Made by a program: the position numbers and the translations under genes. 64,000 nt of DNA. Origin: Actinoplanes sp. M2I2. Its GTDB lineage: Bacteria > Actinomycetota > Actinomycetes > Mycobacteriales > Micromonosporaceae. How positions within the stretch are numbered: the first letter of the stretch is position 1; each line of letters starts with the position of its first letter. The notes beneath the pieces were generated by a model. The model was given only the letters and a program-made list of their open reading frames with translations. It searched no databases and was not told the DNA's origin. The DNA lies in assembly GCF_023544445.1 (NCBI RefSeq), contig NZ_JALPVJ010000034.1:16488-80487 (forward strand), read 5' to 3'. This document shows positions 9,020 to 16,855 of this stretch, in pieces.

Positions 9020-10348
9020 TCAGCACTCGATGACGTTGACGGCCAGGCCGCCGCGAGCCGTCTCCTTGTATTTGACCTTCATGTCGGCGCCGGTCTCCTT
9101 CATGGTCTTGATGACCTTGTCCAGGGAGACGTGGTGGCGGCCGTCGCCGCGCAGGGCCATCCGGGCCGCGGTCACCGCCTTCACCGCGCCCATGCCGTTG
9201 CGCTCGATGCACGGGATCTGCACCAGACCGCCGACCGGGTCGCAGGTCAGCCCCAGGTTGTGCTCCATGCCGATCTCGGCGGCGTTCTCGACCTGCTCGG
9301 GTGTGCCGCCCAGCACCTCGGCCAGCCCGGCCGCGGCCATCGCGCAGGCCGAGCCCACCTCGCCCTGACAGCCCACCTCGGCGCCGGAGATGGAGGCGTT
9401 CTCCTTGAAGAGCAGGCCGATCGCGCCGGCCGCGAGCAGGAACCGCACCACGCCCTCGTCGTCCGCCCCGGGCACGAACCGCGTGTAGTAATGCAGGACG
9501 GCGGGGATGATGCCGGCCGCGCCGTTGGTGGGCGCGGTGACGACCCGGCCGCCGGCCGCGTTCTCCTCGTTCACGGCCATCGCGTACGCCGTGATCCACT
9601 CCATCGAGTGCTCCGACGGGTTTCCGGCCGCCCGCAGTTGCCGGGCCGTGGCCGCCGCGCGCCGCCGCACCTTGAGGCCTCCGGGGAGCACCCCTTCGGC
9701 GTCGAGCCCCGCGGCCACGCACTCCTGCATGACGCGCCAGATGTCGAGCAGGCCGGCCCGTACGGAATCGGCGGGACGCCAGGCGGTCTCGTTCTCCAGC
9801 ATCAGGCGCGAGATCGACAGCCCGGTCGCCGAGGTCAGCGCCAGCAGTTCGCCGCCGCTCGTGAAGGGGTGGGTCTGCTCGACGGCGACCGGACGCGGGA
9901 CGCCGCCGTCGGAGATCACGAAGCCGCCGCCCACCGAGAAGTACGTCTTGCGGCGCAGTTCCTCGCCGGACGCGGAGCAGGCCGTGAACGTCATGCCGTT
10001 GGGATGCCCCGGCAACGTCCGCCGGCGGTGCAGCACCACGTCGACCTCGACGTCCGTCCCGCCGGGCAGGGTGAGCGGGCCCCGGCTGTGGATGGCGGCG
10101 GCGCGGGCGTCGGCCGTGGCCACGTCGACCGTCTCGGGGTCGGATCCCTCGAGCCCGAGCAGCACCGCCTTGGGCGTTCCGTGCCCGTGCCCGGTCGCGC
10201 CGAGCGAGCCGAACAGCTCGGCCCGCACCAGCGCGGTCCGCCCGTCGAGGCCCGCGGAGAACATCCGGGCCGCGCGCATCGGCCCGACGGTGTGCGAGCT
10301 GGACGGGCCGATGCCCACGGAGAACAGGTCGAAGACGGACACAGCCAT
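9020..10348 (-). CDS. sdaA: L-serine ammonia-lyase (iron-sulphur L-serine dehydratase), single chain
   Basis: 442 residues, close to the usual 450 for fused bacterial L-serine dehydratases that convert serine to pyruvate and ammonia with a 4Fe-4S cluster. Both family halves are visible: the N-terminal beta domain starts VFDLFSVGIGPSSSHTVGPMRAA, and the alpha domain carries the conserved cysteines in GAEVGCQGEVGSAC, LGLTCDPVGG and the IPCIERN loop. The ATG at 10348 has AAGGAG at 6-7 nt. The leader contains a tandem glycine riboswitch, so expression should respond to glycine; with serine hydroxymethyltransferase this drains excess glycine through serine to pyruvate. Downstream lies a flippase-like gene. 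Confidence 0.95.
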   Translation of the reverse strand: MAVSVFDLFSVGIGPSSSHTVGPMRAARMFSAGLDGRTALVRAELFGSLGATGHGHGTPKAVLLGLEGSDPETVDVATADARAAAIHSRGPLTLPGGTDVEVDVVLHRRRTLPGHPNGMTFTACSASGEELRRKTYFSVGGGFVISDGGVPRPVAVEQTHPFTSGGELLALTSATGLSISRLMLENETAWRPADSVRAGLLDIWRVMQECVAAGLDAEGVLPGGLKVRRRAAATARQLRAAGNPSEHSMEWITAYAMAVNEENAAGGRVVTAPTNGAAGIIPAVLHYYTRFVPGADDEGVVRFLLAAGAIGLLFKENASISGAEVGCQGEVGSACAMAAAGLAEVLGGTPEQVENAAEIGMEHNLGLTCDPVGGLVQIPCIERNGMGAVKAVTAARMALRGDGRHHVSLDKVIKTMKETGADMKVKYKETARGGLAVNVIEC

Positions 10349-10369
10349 CAGGAAGCTCCTTCGAGAGGT

Positions 10370-10559
10370 GGCTCCCCCGCTCTGTCATGGGGCCTGAGAG
10401 CTTCACCGCCGCGAACGAACGGTTTGCACCTTGGGCGCGGGCCCCGCTGAGCGCCCGGCTTTCCAGAGTTGCCTGACCATCGCGGTACGGGTGCCTGAGA
10501 GATTCTGAGGGAGAAGTTGCTCCTTCGGCGCCCCGCGCTGAACGGGGACTCTCCCGCGG
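10370..10559 (-). promoter_or_regulatory. Tandem glycine riboswitch upstream of sdaA
   Basis: Read on the minus strand, the leader has two aptamers of the gcvT type. The first starts with a GGGAGAG stem, then CGCCGAAGGAGCAA, TCTCAGGCA, GTACCGCGATGG and closes with CAACTCTGG; the second carries CCAAGGTGCAAA, then GAAGCTCTCAGGCCCCATGACAGAG and closes just before the sdaA ribosome-binding site. A short linker separates them. Glycine riboswitches usually turn on glycine-catabolic genes. Here the second aptamer ends about 15 nt before the Shine-Dalgarno region, so control of translation initiation or a read-through switch is possible. Confidence 0.93.
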
Positions 10560-10625
10560 CGGTCAAGTGGCTGTGCAGTTGTGGACGCAACGTAACGACA
10601 CCCGGGTGACCGGGTCAAGATGTGC

Positions 10626-10653
10626 GGAAGCGGGGCCCGCGGACCCCGCTTCC
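10626..10653 (-). terminator. Rho-independent-type hairpin after the GH16 gene
   Basis: A perfect 10-bp stem GGAAGCGGGG/CCCCGCTTCC with an 8-nt loop, 12 bases past the stop codon of the GH16 gene on the minus strand. It probably ends the amino-sugar operon before the sdaA leader. There is no strong T run, as usual in high-GC actinomycetes. Confidence 0.65.
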
Positions 10654-10664
10654 ACCAGCCTAAC

Positions 10665-11864
10665 TCAGCAGCGACCGAGGTCCTGCCACTGCTCGGTCCA
10701 GCCCGGTTCCGAGCCCTGGGTCCAGTACCGGGCGCGCCACAGGTGCACGCCGTCGCCGGACTTGGGCCCGTTCGGGTCGCCGGACCTGCTCTTCTCGTGC
10801 TTCACCAGGTTGCCGCCGGTGTAGACCGAGCCGAAGGCCCAGTTCGGCGCGTCGCTGCAGCCGGTGCCGGGCGGCGTGGTGGGCGGCGTCGTCGGTGGGG
10901 TGGTCGGCGGCGTCGTCGGAGGGGTCGTCGGTGGCGTCGTGGGCGGGGTCGTGCAGCCGCCGGTCGAGGCCACCGTGTCGACGAACGCGCTGCCCGCCGA
11001 CCGGTATCCGCCGGTCTGCGACGTCACCTGGGCCGGCGAGAGCACCTGGTTCTTGGCGAACAGCACCCAGTCGACCTGTTCGATGTACGTCGACAGACCG
11101 CCCGTGTGCGTGGCGGTGTCGATGAACCACAGGTTCCAGTTGATCGTCATCGTCTGGCGCGGGAAGAACTTGCCGCCGTGGTCACCGACCTGCACGCCGT
11201 CGATGTAGTAGACGACGTGCCCGTTGGCGACCTGAGCGACCAGGTCGTGCCAGCCGTCCAGCGAGCTCCGCTGCTCGGAGTGCAGGTTGTCGGCGTACCA
11301 CGGCTCGTTGCGGTAGGTGTACCAGGTCGTCTGGTAGTTGATCGGGCCCTGTTCGCCCCATCCGCCGTTCGGCAGGTACTCGGAGATGTCGAGTTCGCTG
11401 TAGGTCGGGTCGAGGTCCCCGTTGAGCGGGCTGATCGTGAAGAAGGTCTGGTTGATGTGGTCGCCGTCGTTCCCGCTGACCGGCGTGTCGGTGAAGCGGA
11501 CCCGGCTGGCGTACGTGCCTTCCAGGTAGCGCTTCTGGGTCGAGTAGAGCTCGGCGTGCTTGGTCCCGGCGGCGGTGCCGTCGGTCGAGGCGGTCAGCTG
11601 CATGACCTTCTGGCCGCCGCTGGTGGGGAAGGTGATGCTCGACGGCGACCAGTTGGCGCCGGGCACGCCCGGGCCGCCCTGGTAGCTGCGCGGGGTCCAG
11701 CCGTTGGCGGTCAGCGCGGGGTCGGACGACGAGCTGTAGCTGAAGTCGTCGAAGAGGTAGCCGCAGTCGGCGGCGGCGGCCGATTCCGAGGAGAGGGCAA
11801 CGGCGCCCACTCCGGTGAGGGCGGCCACCAGGACCGCCGCACATTGACGTCTGTCGATCTTCAC
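10665..11864 (-). CDS. Secreted GH16-family glycoside hydrolase with chitin-binding-like module
   Basis: 399 residues: signal peptide (1 to about 32), a GH16-type beta-jelly-roll domain with the catalytic ExDxxE signature at E157-L-D159-I-S-E162, a Thr/Pro linker of about eight TTPP units (residues roughly 305-340), and a C-terminal CBM5/12-like module (VKHEKSRSGDPNGPKSGDG, then RARYWTQGSEPGW). GH16 enzymes cut beta-1,3/1,4-glucans and galactans; the exact substrate cannot be read from sequence. The attached module and its place 40 bases behind ngcG in the operon suggest a polysaccharide found with chitin, such as fungal wall. The GTG start has GGAGGAG at 7 nt. Confidence 0.85.
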   Translation of the reverse strand: MKIDRRQCAAVLVAALTGVGAVALSSESAAAADCGYLFDDFSYSSSSDPALTANGWTPRSYQGGPGVPGANWSPSSITFPTSGGQKVMQLTASTDGTAAGTKHAELYSTQKRYLEGTYASRVRFTDTPVSGNDGDHINQTFFTISPLNGDLDPTYSELDISEYLPNGGWGEQGPINYQTTWYTYRNEPWYADNLHSEQRSSLDGWHDLVAQVANGHVVYYIDGVQVGDHGGKFFPRQTMTINWNLWFIDTATHTGGLSTYIEQVDWVLFAKNQVLSPAQVTSQTGGYRSAGSAFVDTVASTGGCTTPPTTPPTTPPTTPPTTPPTTPPTTPPGTGCSDAPNWAFGSVYTGGNLVKHEKSRSGDPNGPKSGDGVHLWRARYWTQGSEPGWTEQWQDLGRC

Positions 11865-11904
11865 GAGCAGACTCCTCCCAGCGAGGAAAGGGGATGAAGG
11901 AGAG

Positions 11905-12777
11905 TTACTTGACCGCGCCGGCGGTCATTCCGGCGCGGATGTGCCGTTGGAACGCGACGTAGGCGACGAGCACCGGCAGCATGGCAATGGTCAAGCCGGC
12001 GAACAGGCCGCTCCAGTCGCTGCGGTACCCCTGGCTGACCGACAGGGCGGCCAGACCCTGCGCCAGGACGTACCGGTCCGGGTCGGGATTGAGAACCAGA
12101 GGCAGCAGGTACTGGTTCCAGAGCCCGAGGAAATTGAAGATGCCGACCGCCACCAGTCCCGGGCGGGCCATCGGCAGCATCACGCGGAAGAACACCGCGC
12201 CGTGCGAGCAACCGTCGAGAAAGGCCGCTTCGGCGATCTCGCTCGGCAGCGTCCGGAAGAACGAATGCAGGAAGAAGACCGTGAAAGGCACGGCGTACGC
12301 GGCGTAGACCAGGATCAGTCCGGGATAGGTGCCGAGCAGCCCCAGTTGCTGCACCACGAAGAACAGCGGCACCAGCGCCAGGAACACCGGGAAGAACATC
12401 GCCGCGACGAACGTGTAATAGATCGCCCGGTTGCCCCGGAACTCGTACCGGGCCAGGGCGTACGCCACGAGCGAGCCGAGCAGCATGGTGAGCAGCAGGG
12501 CCCCGCCGACCACGATCAGGCTGTTGAGGAAGTACCGTCCGATGCTCGCCGTCGTCCACGCCCGGGCCCAGTTGTCCAGCTGTGGCGAGGCGGGCAGCGA
12601 CCACGGCGAGTTGAGGATCTCGTCGTCGGTCTTGAACGAGCTGACGACCGCCCACAGCAGCGGCAGCGCCGTCACGACGGCCCAGCAGAACATCGCCAGC
12701 GACGGCAGCGGATTCACCCGTTGCCGGGCCGGCGGCGCCGCCACCGAAGCGGACGGCCGGGTCTGCAGAAGTGTCAT
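11905..12777 (-). CDS. ngcG: Carbohydrate ABC transporter permease, NgcG-type
   Basis: 290 residues with six membrane segments and the MalG-type EAA loop near the C-terminal half (EIAEAAFLDGCSHGAVFFRVMLPMARP). It pairs with the preceding permease, whose stop it overlaps by four bases (ATGA). No ATPase gene is present in the operon, as in the Streptomyces ngcEFG and dasABC systems, which rely on the shared MsiK ATPase encoded elsewhere; that dependence is inferred here. Confidence 0.88.
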   Translation of the reverse strand: MTLLQTRPSASVAAPPARQRVNPLPSLAMFCWAVVTALPLLWAVVSSFKTDDEILNSPWSLPASPQLDNWARAWTTASIGRYFLNSLIVVGGALLLTMLLGSLVAYALARYEFRGNRAIYYTFVAAMFFPVFLALVPLFFVVQQLGLLGTYPGLILVYAAYAVPFTVFFLHSFFRTLPSEIAEAAFLDGCSHGAVFFRVMLPMARPGLVAVGIFNFLGLWNQYLLPLVLNPDPDRYVLAQGLAALSVSQGYRSDWSGLFAGLTIAMLPVLVAYVAFQRHIRAGMTAGAVK

Positions 12778-13664
12778 GCCAGCTCCAGCCTTTCCTTGCG
12801 GCCCGACCGCAGGGCGAGCACGGCGAGGGTCAGCGTGGCGAAGAACAGCGCCACCCCCATGGCCGAGGCGTAACCGAACTTCCCGTACGTGAAGGCGGTC
12901 CGATACAGCGACAGCCCGATCACCTCGGTGGCGCCGTCCGGGCCGCCCGGCCCCACGGTCATGACCTGCACGACCGCGAAGGCGTCGAGCGCCGCGATGC
13001 CCAGATAGACGAAGGCGACCTGGACCGACTCGCGCACCAGCGGCAGCGTGACCCGCGAGAACGTCGCCCACTTGCCAGCCCCGTCGAGCAACGCCGCTTC
13101 GAACAGGTCCCGCGGGATGCCCTCGATGGCCGCGCTGAACAGCACCACGTAGAAACCGACCGACGACCAGATCAGCACCGCCATCACGGCCGGAAGGGCG
13201 AACGCCGGCTCGGCCAGCCACGACTGGGCCAGCCCGCCGAGCCCGGCCGCCCGCAGTCCCGAGTTCAGCAGCCCGGTGTTCGGGTTGTAGACGAAACTCC
13301 ACAACACCGCCACCACGACCAGCGACAGCAGCTGCGGAAAGAAGTACACGATCCGATAGCCCTGGCCGAGCCGCGACGACGACGTCCGCAACATCGAGGC
13401 CAGGAACAGCCCCAGCGCGATCGTCACCAGCGGCACCACCAGCAGAAGCAGGGCGTTGTTGCGGACGGCGTCGAGAAAGAGCGAGTCGCCGCCGAGGCGG
13501 ACGTAGTTGTCCGCCCCGACGAATCGCGCCTCGCCGGCCACCCCGGTCCAGTCGGTCAGCGACACCCAGAACGCCTGCGCGTACGGCGACAGCACGAAGA
13601 CGACGTGCAGCACCAGGGCCGGCACCAGCGCGCCGATCAGGAACCGCCGGCGGCCGTGGCGCAT
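12774..13664 (-). CDS. ngcF: Carbohydrate ABC transporter permease, NgcF-type
   Basis: 296 residues, MalF-type membrane subunit of a sugar importer. The EAA loop is visible (PRDLFEAALLDGAGKWATFSRVTLPLV) and the segment YFFPQLLSLVVVAVLWSFVYNPNTGLLN is typical of this subfamily. Its start overlaps the stop codon of the binding-protein gene by one base, and its end overlaps the next permease, so the three are translationally coupled. Confidence 0.88.
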   Translation of the reverse strand: MRHGRRRFLIGALVPALVLHVVFVLSPYAQAFWVSLTDWTGVAGEARFVGADNYVRLGGDSLFLDAVRNNALLLLVVPLVTIALGLFLASMLRTSSSRLGQGYRIVYFFPQLLSLVVVAVLWSFVYNPNTGLLNSGLRAAGLGGLAQSWLAEPAFALPAVMAVLIWSSVGFYVVLFSAAIEGIPRDLFEAALLDGAGKWATFSRVTLPLVRESVQVAFVYLGIAALDAFAVVQVMTVGPGGPDGATEVIGLSLYRTAFTYGKFGYASAMGVALFFATLTLAVLALRSGRKERLELA

Positions 13665-15082
13665 CAGCGGGTGAACTTCGTGACAGAGGAGTCCTTGGCC
13701 AGCGCGTCGGCAGCCTTCTGGATGCGGGCCGACCAGTCGGCCGGGCTGATCCGCTTGTTCACCAGCTCACCCGTGGCGTCGTCGACGGCCTTGGCCAGGG
13801 GCGCGTACCACGTACGGAATCGGTAGGTGAAGGTGTCGCTGCCGGCCGCCGTGACCGCGTCGCGCACCGAGCCCAGGCCCGAGGTGAGGGTGAGCCCGTC
13901 GGTGGCCCCGGCCACCGCCGGCAGCGTGTTGTTGGCCTTGGCGAACGCCGTCGCCGACGCCTTGGAGAACAGCATGCGCAGGTATTCCTGGCCGCCGGCC
14001 GGGTTCTTGGCCTTGGCCGGCACCAGGAACGACTCGCTGCTGGCGGCCTGCACCGCGGTCACCGGCAGCTTGTCCGAGCCGGACCGGGCCGGGACCGCGC
14101 CCAGCACCATGTCGAAGCCGGCCGGGGCGACGCCTTTCTGCTCGCTCTCGAGCCACGAGCCGCAGGGGATGAACGCCGCCTTCTTCTGGCACCAGGCGGC
14201 CTGCGCCTCGGTGTGCGACAGCGCCTCGGAGCCGCTCATCAGGAAATTCTGCCCGGCCAGCTCGGCGAACGCCGTCGCCGCCTGGACGAGGCCGTCCTGC
14301 TTCCACGCCCCCGGCTGCAGGTTGTCGACGGCCTTGACCAGGTCGGCGCCGCCGGTCTTGGCCGCCATGGACAGCAGCGGGTCGTTGATGTACTCCGGGT
14401 ACTTGCCCTGGTAGGTCCAGGGCGCCACGCCCGTCTTCTTGATCTCGCCGCACAGGGCGACCATCTCGTCCCAGGTCTTCGGGTAGGTCCAGCCCCGCTC
14501 GGCGAAGAGCGACTTCGAATACCAGAGACCCCAGACCGTGTACGTGAAATTGAGCGCGACGGTCCGCCCGGCGAACGTGCCGTCGTCGACCACGCCCGGC
14601 AGCAGCGTGTCGCGCACCTTGCGGCCGGGCTGGTCGAGACTGGGCGCGTCCAGCAGGCCGGACAGGTCGGTCACCTGCGAGGCGCCGACCAGCGTGGCGA
14701 TGTCGAGCCGCCCGGCGCCGGTGTTGTCGACGACGTCGGGCGGGTTCCCGGCGACGAACCGGGGCTGCATCGCCTCGCCGACCTTCTGCAGGCCCTTGTG
14801 ATCGATCTCGGCCTGCGGATACTTCTGCTTGTAGGTGGCTTCCGCCTGGACGGCGTAGTCGTCGCCGTACCCGCCCTTGAAGACGACCACCTCGAGCGGG
14901 GCGTCGGCCTTGACCCCCAGGGGGTTCTCGGTGGTCTTGTCGGCGCCACTCTCGGCGACCTTGTCGGAGGAGCTCCCGGAGGTGACACAGCCGCCCAGGG
15001 CGGGCACGCTGAGGACAGCGGCCGTCTTCAGCACGGTCCTTCGGGTGGGGTACGGTCTGAGCTGGGATTCAGGGTTCATCAC
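13664..15082 (-). CDS. ngcE: N-acetylglucosamine/chitobiose-type solute-binding lipoprotein, NgcE-like
   Basis: 472 residues with a twin-arginine-plus-lipobox export signal (TRRTVLK followed by ALGGC, Cys32 as lipid anchor). After it, the stretch ENPLGVKADAPLEVVVFKGG and the DDYA that follows match, from my memory of the family, the NgcE protein of Streptomyces olivaceoviridis, which binds N-acetylglucosamine and chitobiose; YPKTWDEMVALC and IPCGSWLESE are further family marks. It feeds the two following permeases. Eleven bases separate it from the upstream SIS gene. The ligand assignment rests on family similarity only. Confidence 0.88.
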   Translation of the reverse strand: MMNPESQLRPYPTRRTVLKTAAVLSVPALGGCVTSGSSSDKVAESGADKTTENPLGVKADAPLEVVVFKGGYGDDYAVQAEATYKQKYPQAEIDHKGLQKVGEAMQPRFVAGNPPDVVDNTGAGRLDIATLVGASQVTDLSGLLDAPSLDQPGRKVRDTLLPGVVDDGTFAGRTVALNFTYTVWGLWYSKSLFAERGWTYPKTWDEMVALCGEIKKTGVAPWTYQGKYPEYINDPLLSMAAKTGGADLVKAVDNLQPGAWKQDGLVQAATAFAELAGQNFLMSGSEALSHTEAQAAWCQKKAAFIPCGSWLESEQKGVAPAGFDMVLGAVPARSGSDKLPVTAVQAASSESFLVPAKAKNPAGGQEYLRMLFSKASATAFAKANNTLPAVAGATDGLTLTSGLGSVRDAVTAAGSDTFTYRFRTWYAPLAKAVDDATGELVNKRISPADWSARIQKAADALAKDSSVTKFTR

Positions 15083-15093
15083 GGGCTCTCTTC

Positions 15094-15846
15094 CTATGCG
15101 GTGCGCCGGATGCGCCCGGCGTACCGCGCCTCGATCTCTGCGTTGTGTTCCTTGCCGCCGGGCACGTTGTCCGACAGGTAGACGGGCGGGGTGATCCCCG
15201 CCGCGAGCAGACGGGCGACCACCTCGGTGACCAGTTGCTGGGCCAGCAGCGCCGCGGTGATCGACGAGACGGCGCCGATCGCGCCCCCGCCGGGCAGCGG
15301 GATCGTCGCGTCGCCGTAGGGCGCCCCGTTGTCCAGCACCACGTCGGCGATGTCGCCCAGCTTGCGGCCGCTCGGGTGCCGCGACGCGACGCCGGCCGAG
15401 TGCTCGGCCGAGGTGATGGCGACGAGCTTGTGCCCGCGCTCCTTGACCAGCAGCGCCATCTCGACGACGGCGCCGTTGATGCCGGAGTTCGAGGCGATGA
15501 CGAAGACGTCGTCGGGTTTGATCGGCGCCAGGTCGTAGAGCCGCCGCGCGATTTCGGGCCGGCGTTCGACCCCGGGGTCGGCCAGCACCTCGAGGGGCTC
15601 GCCGCCGTAGAGGACGATGTCGCGCAGCGCGATCCGGTTGGTCGGGACCAGTCCCCCGGCCCGCCCGGCGATCTCCATGGCCAGCGCCTCGGAGTGCCCG
15701 CAGCCGAAGGCCTGGATCACTCCCCCGTTGCCGACGGCCTCGGCCAGCAGGTCGGCGGCCCGCTGCTTCTCCTCGTCCTGACCGGTGCCGACCCGGTCGA
15801 CCACGGCCTGGAGCTGTCTCAGGTAGTCCTTGCTGGTGGGGCTCAC
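15094..15846 (-). CDS. SIS-domain sugar isomerase-like protein (UPF0309 type)
   Basis: 250 residues forming one SIS (sugar isomerase) domain: VIQAFGCGHSEALAMEIAGRAGG at the sugar-phosphate loop and FVIASNSGINGAVVEMALLVKERGH in the second half. The UPF0309 branch has no proven reaction; neighbours usually are amino-sugar transporters and kinases, so handling of a phosphorylated amino sugar or of an anhydro/lactyl derivative is a reasonable guess. GTG start at 15846 overlaps the stop codon of the RpiR regulator (GTGA), giving translational coupling. Confidence 0.8.
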   Translation of the reverse strand: MSPTSKDYLRQLQAVVDRVGTGQDEEKQRAADLLAEAVGNGGVIQAFGCGHSEALAMEIAGRAGGLVPTNRIALRDIVLYGGEPLEVLADPGVERRPEIARRLYDLAPIKPDDVFVIASNSGINGAVVEMALLVKERGHKLVAITSAEHSAGVASRHPSGRKLGDIADVVLDNGAPYGDATIPLPGGGAIGAVSSITAALLAQQLVTEVVARLLAAGITPPVYLSDNVPGGKEHNAEIEARYAGRIRRTA

Positions 15847-16769
15847 GGCTGTCCTTTCGGGCGCCCGCGTCTGCGGGACGGGATCTTCTCGGGCAGTCGG
15901 TGGGCGTCGACCGCGCGCACGGTGAGTTCCAGCGCCTCGGCGGTCCGCTCGTAGGTGCGCTGCGCGACCGCGACGTAGATCAGGTCGAGGACCAGCAGCT
16001 GCGAGTGCAGCGCGGACAGCGCGGCCAGCCGGAACGTCGTCTCCTGCACCGCGGTGGTGAACACGACGTCGGCCACCTCGGCCAGCGGCGACCGGCTGAA
16101 GCTGGTGACGGCCACGGTCAGCGCGCCGTGATCGGCCGCCTCGGCCAGGGTCTCGATGACTTCCCGCGTACGCCCGGAGTGGCTCAGGCCGATGGCGACG
16201 TCACCGGGCAGCAGCAGGGCGGCGTTGGTCAGCGCGGTGTGCGAATCGGTGCGGTGCCAGACGGGCACCCGGATGCGCTCGAGCCGGAACGCCATCTCCC
16301 GGGCGGCCGTGCCGCTGGAGCCCAGCCCGAAGATCTCCACCCGCCCGGCCCCGGCGATCGTCGCGGCGACCTGCTCGACCGCGGCCACGTCGAGCCCGGC
16401 CGCGGTGTCCTGGATGGCCCGGGTGTCGGCGGCGGTGACCACCCCGAGCACGTCGGTGAGCGGGTCGTCCGGCGCGATGTCGCCGCTGATGTCGGTCTCC
16501 CACCGGGCCTGCTCGGCCCGGCCGGTCTCGGTGGCGATGGCGACCCGCAGGTTGGCGTAGCCCTTGAAGCCCAGCGTGCGGCTGAACCGGGTCACCGTCG
16601 CGGTCGAGGTGCCGGAGCGCTCGGCCAGGTCGACGATGCTGGCGTGGGCCGCGGTCTCCGGGTCGGCCAGGATCGTCTCGGCGATGCGCGCCAGCGCCTC
16701 GGGCATCTGCGGCCCCTCGATGCGCAGGCGGCCGAGCAGGCCTCCGCTCTCACCGGTCACGTCGGACAT
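15843..16769 (-). CDS. RpiR/MurR-family transcriptional regulator
   Basis: 308 residues: an N-terminal HTH (residues about 20-85; SIVDLAERSGTSTATVTRFSRTLGFKGYANLR) and a C-terminal SIS effector domain (VEIFGLGSSGTAAREMAFRLERI, then VAIGLSHSGRTREVIE). Such proteins sense a sugar phosphate and usually repress their own operon. It is the first gene of the amino-sugar operon and is divergent from the kinase. Two ATGs are possible, 16778 and 16769; I took 16769 because it leaves the palindromic operator entirely upstream, but neither has a good ribosome-binding site. Confidence 0.85.
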   Translation of the reverse strand: MSDVTGESGGLLGRLRIEGPQMPEALARIAETILADPETAAHASIVDLAERSGTSTATVTRFSRTLGFKGYANLRVAIATETGRAEQARWETDISGDIAPDDPLTDVLGVVTAADTRAIQDTAAGLDVAAVEQVAATIAGAGRVEIFGLGSSGTAAREMAFRLERIRVPVWHRTDSHTALTNAALLLPGDVAIGLSHSGRTREVIETLAEAADHGALTVAVTSFSRSPLAEVADVVFTTAVQETTFRLAALSALHSQLLVLDLIYVAVAQRTYERTAEALELTVRAVDAHRLPEKIPSRRRGRPKGQP

Positions 16770-16771
16770 CC

Positions 16772-16826
16772 TTTTCATCGATGGCTGTTGCCGATGAAAA
16801 TTACGACCGTCGACGCCTCTAGTCAA
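16772..16826 (-). promoter_or_regulatory. Promoter and palindromic operator of the amino-sugar operon
   Basis: Read on the minus strand: a -35 box TTGACT (16826-16821), a 17-base spacer and a -10 box TAATTT (16803-16798). A perfect 9-bp inverted repeat TTTTCATCG/CGATGAAAA (16772-16780 and 16792-16800, 11-base gap) overlaps the end of the -10 box and the expected transcription start. This is the expected geometry for autorepression by the adjacent RpiR protein, which may also act on the divergent kinase gene. Confidence 0.7.
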
Positions 16827-16855
16827 TAACTGTTTCCTATGTTTCGATCCCTGGC

